Assembly (NCBI RefSeq): GCF_014646255.1
Contig: NZ_BMNC01000001.1
Coordinates: forward strand, 937,722-1,001,721
Source: Lentzea pudingi
GTDB lineage: Bacteria > Actinomycetota > Actinomycetes > Mycobacteriales > Pseudonocardiaceae
Reading direction: 5' to 3'
DNA length: 64,000 bases
In this document: piece by piece, positions 59,536-64,000 of the stretch
How the letters are laid out: each line of letters starts with the position of its first letter
Position numbering within the stretch: the stretch's first letter is position 1
Position numbers and translations under genes: made by a program
Notes under the pieces: model-generated
Told to the model about the DNA's origin: nothing
The model's database searches: none
What the model saw: only the letters and a program-made list of their open reading frames with translations

Positions 59536-61868
59536 CCTTGTCCGTCGCCCCGATGAAGACCGGGGAAGCCGACCGCGTCGGCCGGACGACCGAGGACGCG
59601 GGTGTCGGCGCGCTGCGCACCGAGCGCGGCAACCTGCCGCTGGAGCTCCTCGACGTGCGCGCCTCCATCACCGGCCTGGTCGGCCGGACGGTGGTGAAGG
59701 CCGGGTTCGTGAACACCCACGACACCGCGCTCGAAGCGACCTACGTGTTCCCGCTGCCGGACCGCGCCGCCGTCACCGGCATGAAGATGACCGCCGGCGA
59801 CCGCACGGTGGCCGCCGACCTGCAGGAGCGTGCCCAGGCCCGTCAGACGTACGACGACGCGATCGCCGCGGGCAATCGGGCGTCCATCGTGGAGGAAGAA
59901 CGGCCCGACGTGTTCACCATGCGCGTGGGCAACATCCCCGCGGGCGAACGGGTCGTGGTCGAGCTGACCCTGGTGGGGCCGCTGGTGTTCGAGGACGGCG
60001 CGGCCACGTTCCGGTTCCCGCTGGTCGTGGCGCCCCGCTACGTGCCGGGCACGCCGCTGGAGGGGCCGTCGGTCGGCGACGGGCACGCCCAGGACACGGA
60101 CCTGGTGCCGGACGCCTCGCGGATCACGCCGCCGGTGCTGCTGCCAGGTTTCCCGAACCCGGTGGAGCTGGGCATCGCCGTCGAGATCGACCCCGCCGGG
60201 CTGGAGCTCGGCGAGGTGCGGTCGAGCCTGCACACCGTCGTCACCGAGGGCACCACGGTCTCGGTCACGCCGGGGGAGAACGTCGACCGCGACTTCGTGC
60301 TTCGCCTGGCGTACCAGGGGAACAGCTCGGCGGTCGTGTGCGTGCCCGACCTCGACGACAGCGGGGAGGGCACCTACCAGCTCACGGTCCTGCCGCCCGA
60401 ATCCGAGGCACCGGTCCGCCCGCGCGACGTCGTGCTGCTGCTCGACCGCTCCGGCAGCATGTCGGGCTGGAAGATGGTCGCGGCCCGGCGTGCGGCGGCC
60501 CGCATCGTCGACACGCTGACCGCGGACGACACGTTCTCCGTGATCACCTTCGACGACCGGGTGGAACGGCCGGCCGAGCTCGGCTCGGGGCTGGTCACGG
60601 CCACCGACCGCCACCGCTTCCGCGCCGTCGAGCACCTGGCGGCCGTGCGGGCGCGTGGAGGCACCGAGATGTACGAGCCGCTGCGGCAGGGCCTGAGCGC
60701 GCTGGCCGACGCCGGTTCGGGACGCGACCCGGTCCTCGTGCTCGTCACGGACGGCCAGGTCGGCAACGAGGACCAGGTGCTGCGCGACATCACCCCGCTG
60801 ATCAACCGGACGCGGATCCACGCCGTCGGCATCGACACGGCCGTCAACGCGGGTTTCCTCGGCAGGCTGGCCGCGGCCGGGGCGGGTCGCTGCGAACTGG
60901 TTGAGAGCGAGGACCGGCTCGACGAGGCGATGACGCACATCCAGCGGCGGATCGGCGCGCCGGTCGTCACCGACGTGGTGGTGTCGCCCGGATCCGACCT
61001 GCCCCGGCTGCCCACGGCCATCTACCCCGGTGTGCCGCTGGTGGCGCTCGGCCGGTATCGCGGTGCGGCGCCGGAGTCCTGCACCGTGCGCGGCAAGACT
61101 CGGGACGGTGCGGACTGGGAGGAGACGGTGGCGGTGCGCGAGCACACCTCGTCCGCCGTTCGCTCGCAGTGGGCCCGTGCCGCGCTGCGCGACCTGGAGG
61201 ACCGGTACGCGGCCGGCGACCGGACGCTGGAGTCGTCGATCGTGCGGACGTCGTTGCGGTTCGGTGTGCTGTGCCGCTTCACCGCGTTCGTGGCGGTGGA
61301 CGAGCGAGTGGTGTCCGACGGGACGGTGCACCGGGTGGTGCAGCCGGTCGAACAGCCCGCCGGTTGGGAACCGCAGGCTCCTGGGCTGCCGATGTTCGCC
61401 GGAGGGCCGCCCGCGTTCGCCGCTGCCCCGTCACCGTTCGCGGCCGCACCGGTCTCGTTCGACGCGGCGATGCCCCCGCCCGCACCCCAGGCGCTGCACG
61501 CCCGTTCGGGCGGCCGGTCCGCGCCCAAGCAGGCACCGATCGCTCCGCCCGGATCGATGCCGATGCCTCCCGCAGCCGAGCCGGCCGACCTGCGCGAGGT
61601 CGTGACGCGGGAGATCGGGCGCCTGGAGCAGGACGCGGCGCTGCCGTCGTGGGAACGCCGTGACCTGCTCGCCGACCTGGCCAGCCGGCTCGGCATCCTC
61701 GTCGGCGGCCGCACCGGACCTGCCTACGAGCCGCTGCGCGCGTTGTTCGCGGAGATCACGGCCGGTGGGGACGTCGACCGGTTGTGGGCGCGGACGCTGG
61801 AGGTGCTGCGGGGGTTCGTGGCGGGCAAGACCGCCGAGCCGGAGCGCCGCAGGAGGTTCTGGCGCTGA
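59532..61868 (+). CDS. VIT-VWA domain protein
   Basis: 778 residues. VIT domain 30-155 (LPLELLDVRASITGLVGRTVV, ATYVFPLPDRAAVTGMKMT), VWA domain 290-460 with complete MIDAS (VLLLDRSGSMSGWKM, and GGTEMYEPLRQGLSA, VTDGQVGNEDQV), then a long Pro/Ala linker and a C-terminal helical part (ERRDLLADLASRLGILVGG). No signal peptide is seen, so it is probably cytosolic, like many bacterial VIT-VWA proteins of unknown role. ATG 59532 overlaps the MerR stop. Confidence 0.88.
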   Translation: MTLSVAPMKTGEADRVGRTTEDAGVGALRTERGNLPLELLDVRASITGLVGRTVVKAGFVNTHDTALEATYVFPLPDRAAVTGMKMTAGDRTVAADLQERAQARQTYDDAIAAGNRASIVEEERPDVFTMRVGNIPAGERVVVELTLVGPLVFEDGAATFRFPLVVAPRYVPGTPLEGPSVGDGHAQDTDLVPDASRITPPVLLPGFPNPVELGIAVEIDPAGLELGEVRSSLHTVVTEGTTVSVTPGENVDRDFVLRLAYQGNSSAVVCVPDLDDSGEGTYQLTVLPPESEAPVRPRDVVLLLDRSGSMSGWKMVAARRAAARIVDTLTADDTFSVITFDDRVERPAELGSGLVTATDRHRFRAVEHLAAVRARGGTEMYEPLRQGLSALADAGSGRDPVLVLVTDGQVGNEDQVLRDITPLINRTRIHAVGIDTAVNAGFLGRLAAAGAGRCELVESEDRLDEAMTHIQRRIGAPVVTDVVVSPGSDLPRLPTAIYPGVPLVALGRYRGAAPESCTVRGKTRDGADWEETVAVREHTSSAVRSQWARAALRDLEDRYAAGDRTLESSIVRTSLRFGVLCRFTAFVAVDERVVSDGTVHRVVQPVEQPAGWEPQAPGLPMFAGGPPAFAAAPSPFAAAPVSFDAAMPPPAPQALHARSGGRSAPKQAPIAPPGSMPMPPAAEPADLREVVTREIGRLEQDAALPSWERRDLLADLASRLGILVGGRTGPAYEPLRALFAEITAGGDVDRLWARTLEVLRGFVAGKTAEPERRRRFWR

Positions 61869-61913
61869 ACGGACGATTGCCCGTGTGAGGGTTCTGCCGC
61901 AACGCTTTCCCGT

Positions 61914-63836
61914 GTGAGTGCGTTCGGGGAGTGGACGACGGCCGAGGGCCTGCCCGCGTTCGAGTACCGGGCGGGCCCCCGGCCGTGGGACCCGATCATC
62001 GACCCGCCGTCGTCGCGGCACTGGGTGCACGTCGGCAACCGCCGGATCACCCTGGTGGCCGACAGCGACGGGCTCACCGGCGTCTGGGACGAGCACCTCG
62101 GCTGCCGGTGGATCACCGAACGCACCGGCATCGCCCGCTTCGGCGCGGTGTCGTCGGACGCCGCCCCGGTGAAGCTGTTCGGCCCGAACTTCTTCCGAGT
62201 CGAGGTCGGTGGCGTGGAGCGCACGGTCCTGTGCCCGGAGGGCGAGGTGCCGTGGGTGCTGATCAGGGTCGAAGTGAGCAACGACGGCGACGGCGTGCTG
62301 CGCGGCGAGCTGACCGAGGAATGGGGGGTCCGGCCGCGTGAGGTGAACCTGGAGTTCGGCCCGTCGCGCGGAGACGCCCCGCCGGACGCACCCGTGGTGG
62401 CGCTGGAGCACTTCGGCGGCGACAGGGTGGAGACCACCGCCGGGCTGCTGAGAGTGGCGGTCGCGCTGGAGATCCCGCCCCGGCAGCGGACGACCGCGTG
62501 GTTCCGGTTCGGCCTGCTCGACGGCCCCGCCGACCCGGCGGCGGTCTACGAGGAAAGCCTGGCGGGCCTGAGGAAACGTCTTCCGGACCCGGTCTCCTCG
62601 CGCGCACCGGAGGTGGCCGTCGAAATCCCGTGGCACGCCGCACTTCTCACCGGTGCCGCCTGCGCGGACGGCGTGCTCGGCGGTCACACCCTGAACCAGG
62701 GCTCCGCCTACTCGTTCCGCCACGGTTTCAACGGCGCCGCAAGGGATCCGCTGCAGCACGCGCTGCCGTTGGTCCACCTCGAGCCTGACCTCGCACTGTC
62801 GGTGCTGCGCAACACCTGCGCCTGGGGCAGCCCGGACGGCGACCTGCCGTACGCGCTCGACGGCCGCAAGCAGCCGTGGACACAGCTGTTCCGCCCGTCC
62901 GACCAGAACCTGTGGGCCCTCTGGCTCGCCGCCGAGTACGCCGCCGTGACCGGAGACCTCGACGCGTTCGGCTCATCCGTGCCCTACCACCCGTGCCACC
63001 ACGCCGATCCCGTCCCGCTCGCCGAGAACCTGCGGCGCCAGTTCAGGTTCTTCGTGGACGAGGTGGGCGTGGGCGAGCACGGCCACGTCCGCATCCTGAA
63101 CGCAGACTGGAACGACCTCGCCATCAAAGAGTCCGGAGTGGACCGTGAGCTGATGATCGAACGCGGCGAGTCGGTCCTGAACTCCGCCATGGCCGCCTGG
63201 GTCCTCCCGTTCTACGCGGACCTCGCCGACCGCCTGGGCGACACCGCGACGGCGTCCGAAGCACGCTCCCGCGCCGCCGGCCTCCAGGCGCTCGTCACAA
63301 TGGAGTGGAACGGCCGCTGGTTCCGGCGCGCCCACGGCCCCGGCGGTCACGTGGTCGGCGACCACGACCTGTGGCTGGAGGTGCAGCCGTGGGCGATTTT
63401 GTGCGGCGCAGCCACCCCCGACCAGGCACGCGCGTTGCTCCAGACCATCGACGAAACCTGCCGAGCCGGCTCACCGCTGGGCGCCCGCCACCGCTGGCCC
63501 GTCCCCGAGGGCACCCAGGGCCAGGTGTGGGTCTCGGTCAACATGACCCTGATCTGGGCGGCCTCCCTCCACGACCAGGACCTCGCATGGGACGAGTGGC
63601 GCCGCATGACCCTGCACGCGCACACCGCCGCCTATCCCGACGTGTGGCCGGGCACGCTCTCTGGCCCCGACTGCTACCTCGCCCCGGACAGCGACCGCCC
63701 CGGCGAGACGTGGGCGCTGCCCGACTTCGGCACCGCGATGCAGGCGTACCCCGTCGCCAACCTGCACAGCCACTCGCAGCCGTTGCTCGCCTACCTGCGA
63801 CTGCTCGGAGTGCCTCGATTCGGCGTACGTGCGTGA
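61914..63836 (+). CDS. GH94/GH36-like (alpha/alpha)6 glycosidase
   Basis: 640 residues. N-terminal beta-sandwich, then a helical barrel with the acidic ILNADWNDLA motif (GH94 phosphorylases have a similar DWND), FRPSDQNLWALWLAAEYAAVTGD and WVSVNMTLIWAASL. It may be a phosphorylase or hydrolase on beta-glucans or related sugars; substrate not predictable. GTG 61914. A CCCGTGTGAG direct repeat (61878, 61909) spans the intergenic region. Confidence 0.75.
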   Translation: MSAFGEWTTAEGLPAFEYRAGPRPWDPIIDPPSSRHWVHVGNRRITLVADSDGLTGVWDEHLGCRWITERTGIARFGAVSSDAAPVKLFGPNFFRVEVGGVERTVLCPEGEVPWVLIRVEVSNDGDGVLRGELTEEWGVRPREVNLEFGPSRGDAPPDAPVVALEHFGGDRVETTAGLLRVAVALEIPPRQRTTAWFRFGLLDGPADPAAVYEESLAGLRKRLPDPVSSRAPEVAVEIPWHAALLTGAACADGVLGGHTLNQGSAYSFRHGFNGAARDPLQHALPLVHLEPDLALSVLRNTCAWGSPDGDLPYALDGRKQPWTQLFRPSDQNLWALWLAAEYAAVTGDLDAFGSSVPYHPCHHADPVPLAENLRRQFRFFVDEVGVGEHGHVRILNADWNDLAIKESGVDRELMIERGESVLNSAMAAWVLPFYADLADRLGDTATASEARSRAAGLQALVTMEWNGRWFRRAHGPGGHVVGDHDLWLEVQPWAILCGAATPDQARALLQTIDETCRAGSPLGARHRWPVPEGTQGQVWVSVNMTLIWAASLHDQDLAWDEWRRMTLHAHTAAYPDVWPGTLSGPDCYLAPDSDRPGETWALPDFGTAMQAYPVANLHSHSQPLLAYLRLLGVPRFGVRA

Positions 63837-63958
63837 CGGACCAACGACTGCCGTAGTCCTGACCGAGGCCAGCCCGGACTGGGCCATTCGGGTGAGCGCT
63901 GTAACCGCGCAACGCAGTAATGCGAGAGGGAGGTACCAGTCGTAGCAGGGAGGACACC

Positions 63959-64000
63959 ATGTCCGTGCTCGATGCTTTCAGCGGCCTCCTCGGTGGCAGC
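63959..64000 (+). CDS. Start of a gene cut by the window edge
   Basis: ATG 63959 has AGGGAGG 8 nt upstream and begins MSVLDAFSGLLGG; too short to identify. The 122 bp before it hold no gene. Confidence 0.6.
   Translation, partial: MSVLDAFSGLLGGS

Noticed and set aside
59184..61331. 715-codon minus frame
   Set aside because: Antisense to the VIT-VWA gene, which has MIDAS and VIT motifs. The minus translation has no family features.

Overview
The window is high-GC actinobacterial DNA, most likely from a filamentous Pseudonocardiaceae-type actinomycete (Lentzea/Saccharothrix/Actinosynnema-like). This rests on the GC-rich third codon positions, frequent GTG/TTG starts, ATGA/GTGA gene overlaps, many SpoIIE/STAS/ATPase regulators, a resuscitation-promoting factor, DUF2637, MEDS and EACC1 proteins. 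No rRNA, tRNA, CRISPR array, transposase or prophage was seen. The placement is inference; no marker gene is present.

Region 1 (1-21.4 kb) is a general-stress block. It opens with a translationally coupled partner-switching operon: RsbT-like kinase (cut by the left edge), an ATPase-SpoIIE phosphatase, a hybrid histidine kinase with a degenerate receiver, a receiver-SpoIIE phosphatase and an RsbW-like ATPase. Around it lie a large-subunit catalase overlapping an ankyrin gene, a DUF4383 membrane protein, a zinc alcohol dehydrogenase, an iron-redox-type oxygenase fold protein and a divergent paralogue, a GCS2 ligase, several small unknown proteins, a glycosyltransferase, a STAS protein, an 878-residue PAS/GAF/SpoIIE/ATPase/STAS protein, an Rpf, a cation exchanger and a DUF2795 protein. 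Many are preceded by a GTTT-N14-16-GGGTA(T/C/G) element, the form of SigB/SigF-type stress promoters, often 8-9 nt from the start codon. The simplest reading is that the rsb module and part of its regulon sit together.

Region 2 (21.4-34.6 kb) is metabolic: threonine dehydratase with an ankyrin gene, a minisatellite apparently grown from the 3' end of a short molybdopterin-oxidoreductase-like gene, modABC, a split YeiH-type transporter, an HD protein, phenylacetate-CoA ligase, a flavin monooxygenase, NYN-LOTUS, YbjN-like, a flavin amine oxidase and a small P-loop kinase.

Region 3 (34.6-46.8 kb) holds regulator-target pairs with visible operators: an OmpR-type two-component system beside a secreted DUF4082 protein, EamA/CGNR, a frameshifted TauD-type dioxygenase/LysR/LLM oxidoreductase, aldehyde dehydrogenase/TetR, and a secreted glycosidase-like protein.

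Region 4 (47-64 kb) begins with a two-gene EACC1-caspase module, the best conflict or cell-death candidate here. It is followed by a membrane protein, a repeat-rich LEA/DUF3618-like protein and an eroded DUF4235 gene, a second glycosyltransferase, a ZIP transporter, a second set of partner-switching parts (STAS, MEDS-ATPase, MEDS-STAS), a BMP lipoprotein, GNAT, DUF2637, a MerR-VIT/VWA operon with a MerR-like promoter, and a GH94-like glycosidase.
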